From the NCBI GenBank assembly GCA_903884005.1, contig CAISDA010000078.1:22405-86404 (forward strand): 64,000 bases of DNA. The letters run 5' to 3'. Positions 9,202-17,687 of this stretch are shown piece by piece (within the stretch, counting starts at the first letter, position 1; every line of letters starts with the position of its first letter). The translations under genes and the position numbers were made by a program. The notes beneath the pieces are model-generated. The model saw only the letters and a list, made by a program, of their open reading frames with translations, searched no databases and was not told where the DNA came from. Source of the DNA: an uncultured Ignavibacteriota bacterium (GTDB lineage: Bacteria; Bacteroidota; Ignavibacteria; UBA10030; UBA8401).

Positions 9202-12200
9202 ATGAAGAGTAATACGATACTGTGTGCAGTACTGCTTGTGGTTTCAATGATGAGCGCGTCGTTGTACGCTCAGAAACCGCTGGCGAATACCATGTCGGCA
9301 GTCGGTGTGCTTGGGACGACCGATCTTATCACCAATACAAATTACACGGCGCCTACGAGATCAACATTCTCGGAACCCGCCGGTGCCGCAGTCGACCCGA
9401 CGACAGGAAAATTGTTCGTCGCCGACCGGGATAATCGGCGTGTCTTGCGTTTCGCCTCAGCAGCCAAGATGGTGAACGGTTCAACGGCCGAAGCAGTCTT
9501 CGGTCAGCCGGATTATTCGACACGTACTGCGAACACGGGAGGAATCTCGGCTTCGACGATGAACAATCCGCAGGGAGTGTACGTGGATGCAAGCGGACGG
9601 CTCTGGGTCGCCGATCGGGACAACAACCGCATTCTCCGATTCGATAACGCGTCGACAAAATCAAGTTCAGCTGCAGCCGACGGAGTGTTGGGACAGCCGG
9701 ATTTCGCCACAAGTTCAACGGGCTCGACAGCCGGGAAAATGAATGCGCCCGCCAGTCTCTTCGGAGATAAAAACGGACGTCTCTGGGTTGCAGACAGGGC
9801 GAATAATAGGATACTGCGTTTCGATAACGCTTCGGCGAAAGCCAACGGCGGCGCGGCGGACGGAGTATTAGGCCAACCCGACTTTACGACGGCAACCACC
9901 GGAACAACCGCGTCAACGATGAGCGCGCCCTGGGGCGTCACAGTTGACGGCGCACGCATCTGGGTCGCCGATAGAGGAAACAGCCGTGTGCTGCGTTTCG
10001 ACAGTGCGGCGACCAAGGCAAACGGAGCGGCGGCCAATGGAGTATTGGGCCAGACAACATTTACAACATCGGTATTCGCAAAAACCCAGATCGGACTCGG
10101 TGAACCGCGCGGCGTTGCAGTCGATATGCGGGGCCGATTATTTGTCGCCGATGAGGGAAATACCAGGATCATGGTCTACAACGGTGCCGCGTCCATCGCC
10201 AATGGGGCGAAGGCGGATTACGTCCTGGGCCAGATTAATTTTACATCGGATTCGTCAGCGGTCCCGCCGACGGCGAACAGTTTAAACTATCCGATTTCAC
10301 TGTTCATTGACAATGCCACGAATAATGTGTGGGTGCCCGATTGCTATAACCATCGCGTCCTGCGTTTCGACATCGGACCTCCGGCGGCGGTCGGTGTCCT
10401 GGGAACCACAGATTTTGTGACGAATACAAATTACGCGACAACCTCGGTCAAAACATTTTCCGAACCGGCAGGCGTTGCAATCGATCCGACGACGGGAAAA
10501 TTATTTGTTGCCGATCGCGACAATCGACGTGTGCTTCGCTTCAGTGCGGCAGCAGCATTGACCAACGGATCCTCTGCTGAAGCCGTTTTCGGCCAGCCGG
10601 ATTTTGTAACGCGCACGGCCAATACAGGCGGCATTTCCGCCTCAACAATGAATAATCCTCAGAGTGTTTCGGTCGATGCAAACGGACGTTTGTGGGTGGC
10701 CGATCGGGACAACAATCGCATTCTTCGTTTCGACAGCGCATCGACAAAAGCGAGTTCGTCTGCGGCCAATGGCGTATTGGGACAGCCGGATTTTGTCACA
10801 AACACCACCGGCGCAGCCGGCGGTAAAATGAGTGCGCCGGCTAGTGTCTGTGCCGACGCAAACGGTGTCGTGTGGGTCGCCGATCGGGCGAACAATCGCG
10901 TGCTGCGATTCGACGCTGCCGCTTCGAAAGCGAACGGCGCGGCTCCCAACGGCGTGCTCGGACAGGATAGCTATTCATCGACAACGAGCGGAACCACTGC
11001 TGCCACAATGAGTGCGCCGTGGGGCGTCTTCCTCGATGCAGCCGGTCGCTTGTGGGTGGCGGACAGATCGAACAGCCGCGTCCTGCGCTTCGACAACGCT
11101 GCGACAAAATCGAACGGGTCGGCTGCCGATGGAGTGTTGGGACAGTCCTCGTTCACCACGTCGGTATTCGCAAAAACACAGGCGGGGCTCGGCGAGCCGC
11201 GCGGCGTGTCTGTGGACGTCTCCGGAAGAGTGTTCGTTGCCGATGAGGGCAATACGCGCGTCATGGTCTACGACAGTGCAGCATCGAAAGCCAACGGAGT
11301 CAGTGCGACAAATGTCTACGGACAGATCGATTTCACATCGGACGATGCACCGAATCCGCCGTCAGCCAACAGCTTAAATTATGCCCTGTCGTTGTTCATC
11401 GACAATTCGAACGGCAATATTTGGATACCCGATTGCTACAATCATCGCGTTCTGAGATTCACGGGAGCGGCAGTGCAGGCACTCGTTCCGCAATTTGCCT
11501 CCGCCCCGAAGTCCGTCTCCTTCGGAAACGTTGTCGTCGTCACATCGAAAAAAGACAGCGTTACCGTCACAAACAGCGGCACTGCGGCACTGCAGATCGA
11601 TTCTGTGCGGTCCACTAACGCCATGTTCACGGTCACACCAACCGGACCGGTTTCAGTCGCTGCCTCAGGATCGCAGAAATTCTATCTGACGTTCTCGCCG
11701 ACAGGCGCGGGCGCTGCATCAGGCAATGTCGTGTTCTATCATAACGCAGCATCCAAAAAAGACACGGTGAAAATTGACGGCACCGGTACCGTCGGTCCCA
11801 TATTTGCCGAAGACTTCACTTCCGCGGCCGGAACATTGCTGACTGCCGCCGGATGGACGATCAGCGGAACATCAGTCGTCAATCCGCTCACGATCACGTC
11901 GCCCGGATTAACGTTCGGCAAATACACCGGATCGGGCATTGGAAATGCACTGACGCTGATGAACACGGGACAGGATGTGTTTGCAAGCTTCCCGGCGGTC
12001 GCTCAGGGCTCGGTCTATTTTTCAATGATGGTGCGTGTGGACACGGCCGGAACCGGCGACTACTTCGCGGCATTGTCTCCGACCAGTTCGCAGACCAATT
12101 ATTTTGCACGTCTCCATGTGAAGAGCTCGGGGACGGGATATGTGGTCGGCATCAGTAAATATAATGAAGTATCGGGCGGCGCCCAGTACGGGACAACCGT

Positions 12201-12795
12201 CTTCCCGTATAAGACAACAAATCTCATCGTCGTGAAATACACGTTTGCCGGGACGGCAATCGATTCGACGAATGATCCTATCAATGTCTATGTCCTTTCG
12301 TCGACGATACCGGCCGCTGAGCCGGCAACTGCCGAGATCACTGCATACGTCAACTCGTTACGAGATGCCGTCAACCTAGGATTTGTTACGCTGCGTCAGG
12401 GTACCGCCGGTGCGGCGCCAGGAATGGTGCTCGACGGTTTGCGTATCGGAACATCGTGGCTCACCGGCGTGCCGACCGGCGTGAAAATTCTCCAGACTGA
12501 TATTCCGCAGACGTATGTATTGCAGAATAATTATCCGAATCCGTTCAACCCGACAACGACGATCGGATTTGGATTGCCGGAAGCCGGCGCTGTGTCGCTG
12601 AAGATCTACGATGTGCTCGGCAGAGAGGTCGCAACATTGGTCAACAGCACGCTTGCGGCAGGATACTACAAGTATAATTGGAATGCATCGGGATTGTCCA
12701 GCGGTATGTATATCTATCGCCTGAGCGCCGTCTCATCCAATGGTGCTGCACAGCAAAACTTCACGCAAGTGAAGACACTGATTCTGCAGAAATAA
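9202..12795 (+). CDS. Secreted NHL-repeat protein with duplicated propeller, choice-of-anchor domain and T9SS sorting tail
   Basis: The protein has 1197 residues with a signal peptide (AVLLVVSMMSASLYAQ) and a GGAGG site before the ATG. Two homologous blocks, roughly residues 34-390 and 397-755, each hold about six NHL-like units (LWVADRDNNRILRFD, GVLGQPDF) and should fold as beta-propellers. The two blocks are so alike that a recent in-frame duplication is evident at DNA level. After them comes an Ig-like segment of the choice-of-anchor-D type (APKSVSFGNVVV, SVTVTNSGTAALQIDSV), about residues 770-850. A lectin-like stretch and a sorting domain (LQNNYPNPFNPTTTIGF, VKTLILQK) complete it. A surface or released binding protein is likely; the ligand is unknown. 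Confidence 0.88.
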   Translation: MKSNTILCAVLLVVSMMSASLYAQKPLANTMSAVGVLGTTDLITNTNYTAPTRSTFSEPAGAAVDPTTGKLFVADRDNRRVLRFASAAKMVNGSTAEAVFGQPDYSTRTANTGGISASTMNNPQGVYVDASGRLWVADRDNNRILRFDNASTKSSSAAADGVLGQPDFATSSTGSTAGKMNAPASLFGDKNGRLWVADRANNRILRFDNASAKANGGAADGVLGQPDFTTATTGTTASTMSAPWGVTVDGARIWVADRGNSRVLRFDSAATKANGAAANGVLGQTTFTTSVFAKTQIGLGEPRGVAVDMRGRLFVADEGNTRIMVYNGAASIANGAKADYVLGQINFTSDSSAVPPTANSLNYPISLFIDNATNNVWVPDCYNHRVLRFDIGPPAAVGVLGTTDFVTNTNYATTSVKTFSEPAGVAIDPTTGKLFVADRDNRRVLRFSAAAALTNGSSAEAVFGQPDFVTRTANTGGISASTMNNPQSVSVDANGRLWVADRDNNRILRFDSASTKASSSAANGVLGQPDFVTNTTGAAGGKMSAPASVCADANGVVWVADRANNRVLRFDAAASKANGAAPNGVLGQDSYSSTTSGTTAATMSAPWGVFLDAAGRLWVADRSNSRVLRFDNAATKSNGSAADGVLGQSSFTTSVFAKTQAGLGEPRGVSVDVSGRVFVADEGNTRVMVYDSAASKANGVSATNVYGQIDFTSDDAPNPPSANSLNYALSLFIDNSNGNIWIPDCYNHRVLRFTGAAVQALVPQFASAPKSVSFGNVVVVTSKKDSVTVTNSGTAALQIDSVRSTNAMFTVTPTGPVSVAASGSQKFYLTFSPTGAGAASGNVVFYHNAASKKDTVKIDGTGTVGPIFAEDFTSAAGTLLTAAGWTISGTSVVNPLTITSPGLTFGKYTGSGIGNALTLMNTGQDVFASFPAVAQGSVYFSMMVRVDTAGTGDYFAALSPTSSQTNYFARLHVKSSGTGYVVGISKYNEVSGGAQYGTTVFPYKTTNLIVVKYTFAGTAIDSTNDPINVYVLSSTIPAAEPATAEITAYVNSLRDAVNLGFVTLRQGTAGAAPGMVLDGLRIGTSWLTGVPTGVKILQTDIPQTYVLQNNYPNPFNPTTTIGFGLPEAGAVSLKIYDVLGREVATLVNSTLAAGYYKYNWNASGLSSGMYIYRLSAVSSNGAAQQNFTQVKTLILQK

Positions 12796-12815
12796 TAGTC
12801 AGGCAGTGCTATCAG

Positions 12816-12889
12816 CCCTTGAAAGGCTTCGTTTCACAAAAAGAGTGCACACGGTCCAAGTCTCGTGGCTCTTCGAAACCTTTCAAGGG
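12816..12889. repeat. Long inverted repeat, 16-base arms around a 42-base loop
   Basis: The arms at 12816-12831 (CCCTTGAAAGGCTTCG) and 12874-12889 are reverse complements at 15 of 16 positions. They lie in the 234-base gap between the NHL-repeat gene and the esterase gene. No T-run follows the second arm, so a simple intrinsic terminator is not convincing. It may be a terminator, an RNA-processing hairpin or the remnant of a small mobile repeat. The rest of the gap shows nothing I can name. Confidence 0.5.
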
Positions 12890-13029
12890 TTTGATGTATT
12901 CTCATCACGATGTATCGATGCATTTTTTTCCTCACTTATTGTTACCTTACATAGAGTGGTCGATCTGATCGAGCCCGGCAGAGGACGCATGTCTTAGGAT
13001 GTAACGACGCACTATTTCACGGATGTATT

Positions 13030-14157
13030 ATGAATGATGTCACCATGTGCTGTGCGTGTCTGCTTTCGTTGTGGACATTTCAGAGTGCAGCACATTCCCA
13101 AACGAAGAGTATTGATCCCCGCACCACCGTCGAGACCGGCGTTATAAGGCCGTCTTCTCAAGTGCTCGACGGACCGTCGTATGTTGAAGTGACCGATGTG
13201 AGAGGCTACAAGGCACTTGTGCTTGTCCCCGTGAATACCAGCGCGGCAAGCAATGGAAAACTTCCGGCGATACTATTTTTGCACGGCTACGGCTCGGCAA
13301 GCAACAGTCTTGCACTTCTGAAGAGCCAGGGATTTCCAAGAAACCTGGAAGGGGATCAACAATTCCCGTTCATTTTTATCATGCCGCAATGCCCGCCGAC
13401 CACTGAATGGTACTACACGAATGCAGACAACGTCCACGCCATGACGATGTTCCTCGATGATATTCTCGCCCGATACCCCATAGACCCCGAACGCCTCTAC
13501 ATCACCGGGCTCAGCATGGGAGGCATCGGCTCGTGGTACTTTGCGATCAAAATGCCGGCACGCTTTGCCGCCCTGGTACCCGTCGCATTCCGGGGGGATG
13601 GCTGGTCTCCCGCCCCCGCAATAGACATTCCCGTGTGGGCGTTTCACGGCGCCAAGGATGGCGTCATACCCCTGACGAAGGCTCAGGAACTTGTCGATCA
13701 ATTCAATGCCGCAGGGGGCAGTGTCAGATTCACTATTTATCCGGATGGTCAGCACGACGCCTCCACGTGGACGGTGACGTACAATAATCAGGATGTGTAC
13801 GACTGGATGCTGAGAAAAAAAAGAGTGGCGCTGTCCGCAGCGTCGGACAATGGCGCAATCGCCGCGCCGCAAATATTTTCGCTGGGCCAGAATTTCCCCA
13901 ACCCGTTCAATCCCGCGACCACGATCGGATTTGAATTGCCGGAAGCCGGCGCGGTAACCTTGAAAGTCTACGATGTGCTCGGAAGAGACGTTGCAACTTT
14001 GGTCGATGGCGTGCTTGCAGCCGGGCGCCATACCAGCGATTGGAACGCAGCCGGAGTGCCGAGCGGTGTCTATTTCTATCGCCTCAGCGCGTCATCGGGC
14101 GCGAGCACAGCGCAACGGTACTTCACTCAGGTGAAGAAATTGATTGTGCAGAAATAA
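13030..14157 (+). CDS. Secreted alpha/beta-hydrolase (PHB depolymerase/esterase type) with T9SS sorting domain
   Basis: In this 375-residue protein, after a short N-terminal signal region (CACLLSLWTFQSAAHS), residues 75-270 form an alpha/beta-hydrolase. The oxyanion strand is ILFLHGYGSASNS and the nucleophile elbow is GLSMGGIGSWYF (G-x-S-x-G). An acidic residue lies in FHGAKDGVIP and a histidine in DGQHDAS. This arrangement fits secreted esterases and predicted phospholipase/carboxylesterase proteins. The C-terminal 80 residues are a type IX sorting tail (LGQNFPNPFNPATTIGF, VYDVLGRDVATLV, VKKLIVQK) nearly identical in style to that of the NHL-repeat protein upstream. It probably attacks an ester substrate outside the cell. 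The substrate is not predictable. Confidence 0.85.
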   Translation: MNDVTMCCACLLSLWTFQSAAHSQTKSIDPRTTVETGVIRPSSQVLDGPSYVEVTDVRGYKALVLVPVNTSAASNGKLPAILFLHGYGSASNSLALLKSQGFPRNLEGDQQFPFIFIMPQCPPTTEWYYTNADNVHAMTMFLDDILARYPIDPERLYITGLSMGGIGSWYFAIKMPARFAALVPVAFRGDGWSPAPAIDIPVWAFHGAKDGVIPLTKAQELVDQFNAAGGSVRFTIYPDGQHDASTWTVTYNNQDVYDWMLRKKRVALSAASDNGAIAAPQIFSLGQNFPNPFNPATTIGFELPEAGAVTLKVYDVLGRDVATLVDGVLAAGRHTSDWNAAGVPSGVYFYRLSASSGASTAQRYFTQVKKLIVQK

Positions 14158-14162
14158 GCATC

Positions 14163-14262
14163 AAGCACCGCTGGGCGGTGAAGGCGAGATACCATCGCAC
14201 CTGACAGTGCTGCGATGCACCGGATGCATCATGCTTTTGCAGGGAGATATACTATCTCGCCT
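14163..14262 (+). repeat. Degenerate copy of the dispersed two-hairpin repeat
   Basis: Between the esterase and serine hydrolase genes there is a small perfect hairpin, CACCGC-TGG-GCGGTG. It is followed by GGCGAGAT-ACC-ATCGCACC and, near 14241-14262, by a second AGATA-TAC-TATCT hairpin ending in CTCGCC. These elements echo the clearer copies at 32050, 33496 and 39357, but in altered order and with mismatches. The assignment to that family is tentative. Confidence 0.4.
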
Positions 14263-14299
14263 GGGATGTGAAAACTATCACTCAGTGACGATAACGAAC

Positions 14300-15919
14300 A
14301 TGAACAAAAGATCTCATTCACATATGCTCCTGTCCGTGTGCGTGTGCATGGCGTTGGCGTTATCTCCGGCCGCGCATGCGCAGAGGAATACCGTGCGAGC
14401 ATTCATGGACGAAGTGATCGAGTGCGACCGGTATGTGTTCCCTCCAGGCCGTTTTCCACAGTTCCATTGGAAACATGAATCCACGGTCGCGAATGAACTG
14501 GGCACATTCCCTCTTACCGTGAGGTTCTTCAATGCCGCATTTCACCAGGTGCAGTCTGCGGACACACCCGGACGCTACGGCGCGCTGATCGAAGGCGTGA
14601 CCCCGTCTGGATTCGTAGTGAAACGATACGTGACGCTCTTCTGCGCGGCTGTCGAGTTCGATGACTACAGCAACAATGTTCCTGTCACGATGAAGAACCT
14701 CCGCGGATATGGGATCGGCGAAAAAAAATGGGAACAGTACGCTAAGCATGAAGAACATTTTTCATTCGGTAGTCTGAAATATTTTCCGCAGCGCGATCCC
14801 GATGCGGCGATCTTCCTTGCCGGCCTCAACGAGCTGGATGACCTGAACGCGGCATTCGAAACGCCGCGCATAAGAGACCGTCAATGGTGGATCACACTGA
14901 AGCGAATGCTCGAAGAGAAACCGGTCGCAGAAAAACCATTGCGTATCCCGGCGCCGATGCACGACGATCCCTCCGTGCTCTTGAGCGAGTCCGTGTTCTC
15001 CTCGCCGCTGTATACCGAAGACCGCCTGGAGGCGTTGAGGACAGTCTGCCGCTCGTGGGCGGACAAGGGAGGCGTTCCTCATGTCACACTCGTGGTGCAT
15101 CGAGGGAAGATAATTTTTTACGAAGCATTCGGCACGGACGAGGATGGGAAGGCGCTTGCCGCCACTGCGCCGATGTGGATGGCATCCATCACAAAACTCC
15201 TGACCGGTGTGCTGATGATGCAATTTGTCGACCAGGGAATTGTGGATCTCGACGCCCCGGTCGGCCGCTATCTGCCTGAACTGAGCGGACAGGGAAACGA
15301 CAAACTCACTGTGCGTCATCTCTTTACACACACCACCGGATTCTCGTTTGCCGGAGAATGGGCGTCCGATTGGAATCCCGCTCTGGAAAATCAGATCGCC
15401 CATTGCCTCCCGTCGGTTGACGTGGGAGCATCGTTCAGCTATCACAGGGTCGGATACGCGCTTGCGGGAAAAATAATGGAACGTCTCACAGGGCGCGCTG
15501 TGCCGTATTTATTCCACGACTGTGTGTTTGTTCCGCTTGGCATGAGCACGGCATACTCGGACAATACATACGGCGGCCTCTACTGTTCGTCGTATGACCT
15601 TGCGCGGCTCGGACAGATGCTCCTGCACAAGGGGGCGTATGGCACCCGCACGCTGCTGACGGAACATGCGTTCGATGCAATGCTGCCGCGCACACTTCCC
15701 GTTGGTGATCGCCCGTGGGGAATAGGAACATCGTCATACGGGGGACACGGACTCAGCGACGCCGCGTTCGGGCACGCCGCCGCCTCGGGCACCGTGCTTC
15801 GCATCGACCCGAAGAATGATCTTGTGATCATATCGGCGCGGAATGCGCCCGGAAAAAAACACGACGAATGTATGAATGCCCTGATTGAATGTTGTACGGC
15901 ATTGGCGCACGGACATTGA
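14300..15919 (+). CDS. Serine hydrolase of the beta-lactamase/class C family with an unknown N-terminal domain
   Basis: I place the start at 14300, where the signal peptide begins (MLLSVCVCMALALSPAAHAQ); the frame is open further upstream but encodes no plausible protein. The mature part has an N-terminal stretch of about 180 residues that I do not recognise. From about residue 220 follows a beta-lactamase/PBP4-like domain with the catalytic S-x-x-K motif in MASITKLLTG, a HLFTHTTG motif, a tyrosine motif in SYHRVGYALAG, and a late GHAAASGT segment in place of the usual H/K-x-G triad. Such enzymes act as esterases, peptidases or amidases in the periplasm or outside. It lies 28 bases before the ABC permease gene and could be in the same operon. 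Confidence 0.82.
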   Translation: MNKRSHSHMLLSVCVCMALALSPAAHAQRNTVRAFMDEVIECDRYVFPPGRFPQFHWKHESTVANELGTFPLTVRFFNAAFHQVQSADTPGRYGALIEGVTPSGFVVKRYVTLFCAAVEFDDYSNNVPVTMKNLRGYGIGEKKWEQYAKHEEHFSFGSLKYFPQRDPDAAIFLAGLNELDDLNAAFETPRIRDRQWWITLKRMLEEKPVAEKPLRIPAPMHDDPSVLLSESVFSSPLYTEDRLEALRTVCRSWADKGGVPHVTLVVHRGKIIFYEAFGTDEDGKALAATAPMWMASITKLLTGVLMMQFVDQGIVDLDAPVGRYLPELSGQGNDKLTVRHLFTHTTGFSFAGEWASDWNPALENQIAHCLPSVDVGASFSYHRVGYALAGKIMERLTGRAVPYLFHDCVFVPLGMSTAYSDNTYGGLYCSSYDLARLGQMLLHKGAYGTRTLLTEHAFDAMLPRTLPVGDRPWGIGTSSYGGHGLSDAAFGHAAASGTVLRIDPKNDLVIISARNAPGKKHDECMNALIECCTALAHGH

Positions 15920-15947
15920 TCGATCGGCAGATACACACAATTCAACC

Positions 15948-16847
15948 ATGAGGCGCACGCTGCATTCAAAAAAAACAATAGGGCAGTTGCAATTATTGCT
16001 GCCCGTGCTGCTGCTGGTAACCGTCTTCTCGGTGGTTCCGCTGCTGCGCGGAATCTATCTCGGGTTTACCGATTATCGGCTCGGCGATTCGATACACTTC
16101 AACGGCATCGCCAATTACACGCAGATGATGAACGACGCGTTCTTCTGGCGTTCGTTTCGCGTGGGCATGGTGTGGGCCGTTCTTGTGACGGCCGGACAAA
16201 TTGTGCTCGGCATGGGACTCGCGCTCCTGCTGCAGCGGAAGGCGCCGTATACGGCGCTCTACAGCGTACTCGTGCTTGTGCCCTGGGCAATGCCTCCGAT
16301 CATTCGCGCCATCATGTGGCGGCAGATCTACGACGTGGACAGCGGCATCGTGAACACGCTCTTTCTCAATCTTCACCTCATCGATGCGCCCGTCAATTGG
16401 CTGTCGAGCTTCGAGTTCGCGATACCCGCCGTGATCCTCGTCGGGTTGTGGGGGGAAATACCGAAGGCGGCCCTATTCATTCACGCGGGACTGCAAACGA
16501 TACCGGACGACCTCTACGAGGCGGGGCATCTCGACGGGGCCGGATGGTTTACATCGTTTCGCTATATTACGCTCCCTGTGCTGAGCCCGATCCTGGCCTC
16601 GACGATCTCTCTCTCGTTCATCTGGAATTTCAACATGTTCGGGCTCGTGTGGGTGCTGACGCAGGGCGGTCCCGGCGGACTCACCCGTCTGCCCATGCTC
16701 GCCGCGTACGAGGAAGCGTTCAGGTACGGCTACGTCGGTTATGCCGCTGCGATCGGCAATGTGATGGTGGTTGTCATATCCCTCCTGCTCTATTTTTATT
16801 TGCGCGTGCAGCTTCGCGATCAATTTGCCGAACAAGGTGCGTCATGA
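15948..16847 (+). CDS. Carbohydrate-type ABC transporter permease (MalF/UgpA family)
   Basis: An inner-membrane permease of 299 residues with about six membrane segments. The first is LQLLLPVLLLVTVFSVVPLL. It has the cytoplasmic EAA loop EAGHLDGAGWFTSFRYITLP that contacts the ATPase. The ATG at 15948 is preferred over an upstream start at 15885 that would overlap the serine hydrolase gene. The stop codon overlaps the ATG of the second permease as ATGA, showing translational coupling. It works with the next permease and the solute-binding protein to import a sugar or sugar-like solute. No ATPase is encoded in the window, so a shared MsmX-like subunit must be supplied elsewhere. Confidence 0.9.
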   Translation: MRRTLHSKKTIGQLQLLLPVLLLVTVFSVVPLLRGIYLGFTDYRLGDSIHFNGIANYTQMMNDAFFWRSFRVGMVWAVLVTAGQIVLGMGLALLLQRKAPYTALYSVLVLVPWAMPPIIRAIMWRQIYDVDSGIVNTLFLNLHLIDAPVNWLSSFEFAIPAVILVGLWGEIPKAALFIHAGLQTIPDDLYEAGHLDGAGWFTSFRYITLPVLSPILASTISLSFIWNFNMFGLVWVLTQGGPGGLTRLPMLAAYEEAFRYGYVGYAAAIGNVMVVVISLLLYFYLRVQLRDQFAEQGAS

Positions 16848-17680
16848 CACGAAAAACACTCGCGGGACATATTGCAACGCATCTCGGATTGCTTCTCTAC
16901 ACGATCTTTCTCATCTTCCCGCTTGTGTGGATGATCTCCATTTCTTTTAAATCCACGGCGGAAATTTATTCTGGCGTCGTCTCGCTCGTGCCCTCGCATG
17001 CCACGCTCGATCATTACCGAACGGCGCTTACCGAAGGCCTGCTTGTGCGAAGCATCCTCAACAGTCTTGTTGTGGGTGTGGTCTCGACGGTGGTCACGGT
17101 GGTCATTGCGCTTCCATCGGCCTATGCGCTGGTGCGCTATCAATCGCCGCTGAACAAGGTTGTCATCGGCTGGATCCTGACGACGCAAATTTTTCCCGTC
17201 ATTCTGGTCATGGTGCCGCTCTATCTTATTCTCCGGAACCTTGCATTGTCCGATACGCTCACCGGCTTGGGATTGGTCTACGTCGCGTGGAATCTTCCCT
17301 TTGTGCTCTGGCTGTTGTTCGGGTATATCAAATCGGTTCCCATTGCCCTCGAAGAAGCGGCGCTGATCGACGGAGCCTCGCGCACGCAAATGATCTATCG
17401 CATACTCCTGCCGGTGCTGCTGCCCGCCATCGGAGCATCGGCAATCTTCGCGTTCATCTCCACGTGGAATGAATTTTTTTTCGCCCTTGTGCTGATGAAG
17501 ACGCCGTCCCTGGGTACGCTTCCGGTGGAGCTGGCACGGTATACGGGAATGGAAGGCCAGGCGCGCACCGGCCCGCTGGCTGCCGCAAGTTTCATCGCGA
17601 CGATTCCGTCGCTTATATTGTTCGCCATCATGCGGAAATGGTTTTCGGGAGGACTGCTTGCCGGGTCCGTCAAATCATAA
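16844..17680 (+). CDS. Carbohydrate-type ABC transporter permease (MalG/UgpE family)
   Basis: The 278-residue second permease begins at the ATG at 16844, inside the stop of the first (ATGA overlap). The reading frame is open upstream, but only as a shadow of the first permease. It has six predicted membrane segments (LLLYTIFLIFPLVWMISISF at the N-terminus) and the EAA loop EEAALIDGASRTQMIYRILL. This is the usual MalG arrangement. It pairs with the upstream permease to form the transport channel. The substrate is not readable from sequence, but the downstream ADP-ribosylglycohydrolase genes hint at a ribosyl-containing compound. That hint is context only. Confidence 0.92.
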   Translation: MTRKTLAGHIATHLGLLLYTIFLIFPLVWMISISFKSTAEIYSGVVSLVPSHATLDHYRTALTEGLLVRSILNSLVVGVVSTVVTVVIALPSAYALVRYQSPLNKVVIGWILTTQIFPVILVMVPLYLILRNLALSDTLTGLGLVYVAWNLPFVLWLLFGYIKSVPIALEEAALIDGASRTQMIYRILLPVLLPAIGASAIFAFISTWNEFFFALVLMKTPSLGTLPVELARYTGMEGQARTGPLAAASFIATIPSLILFAIMRKWFSGGLLAGSVKS

Positions 17681-17687
17681 GAAACCA

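Noticed and set aside
9301..11460. CRISPR-like or satellite array suggested by repeated DNA
   Set aside because: The repeats are in-frame coding repeats of NHL propeller blades with a clear open reading frame, not direct repeats with spacers.
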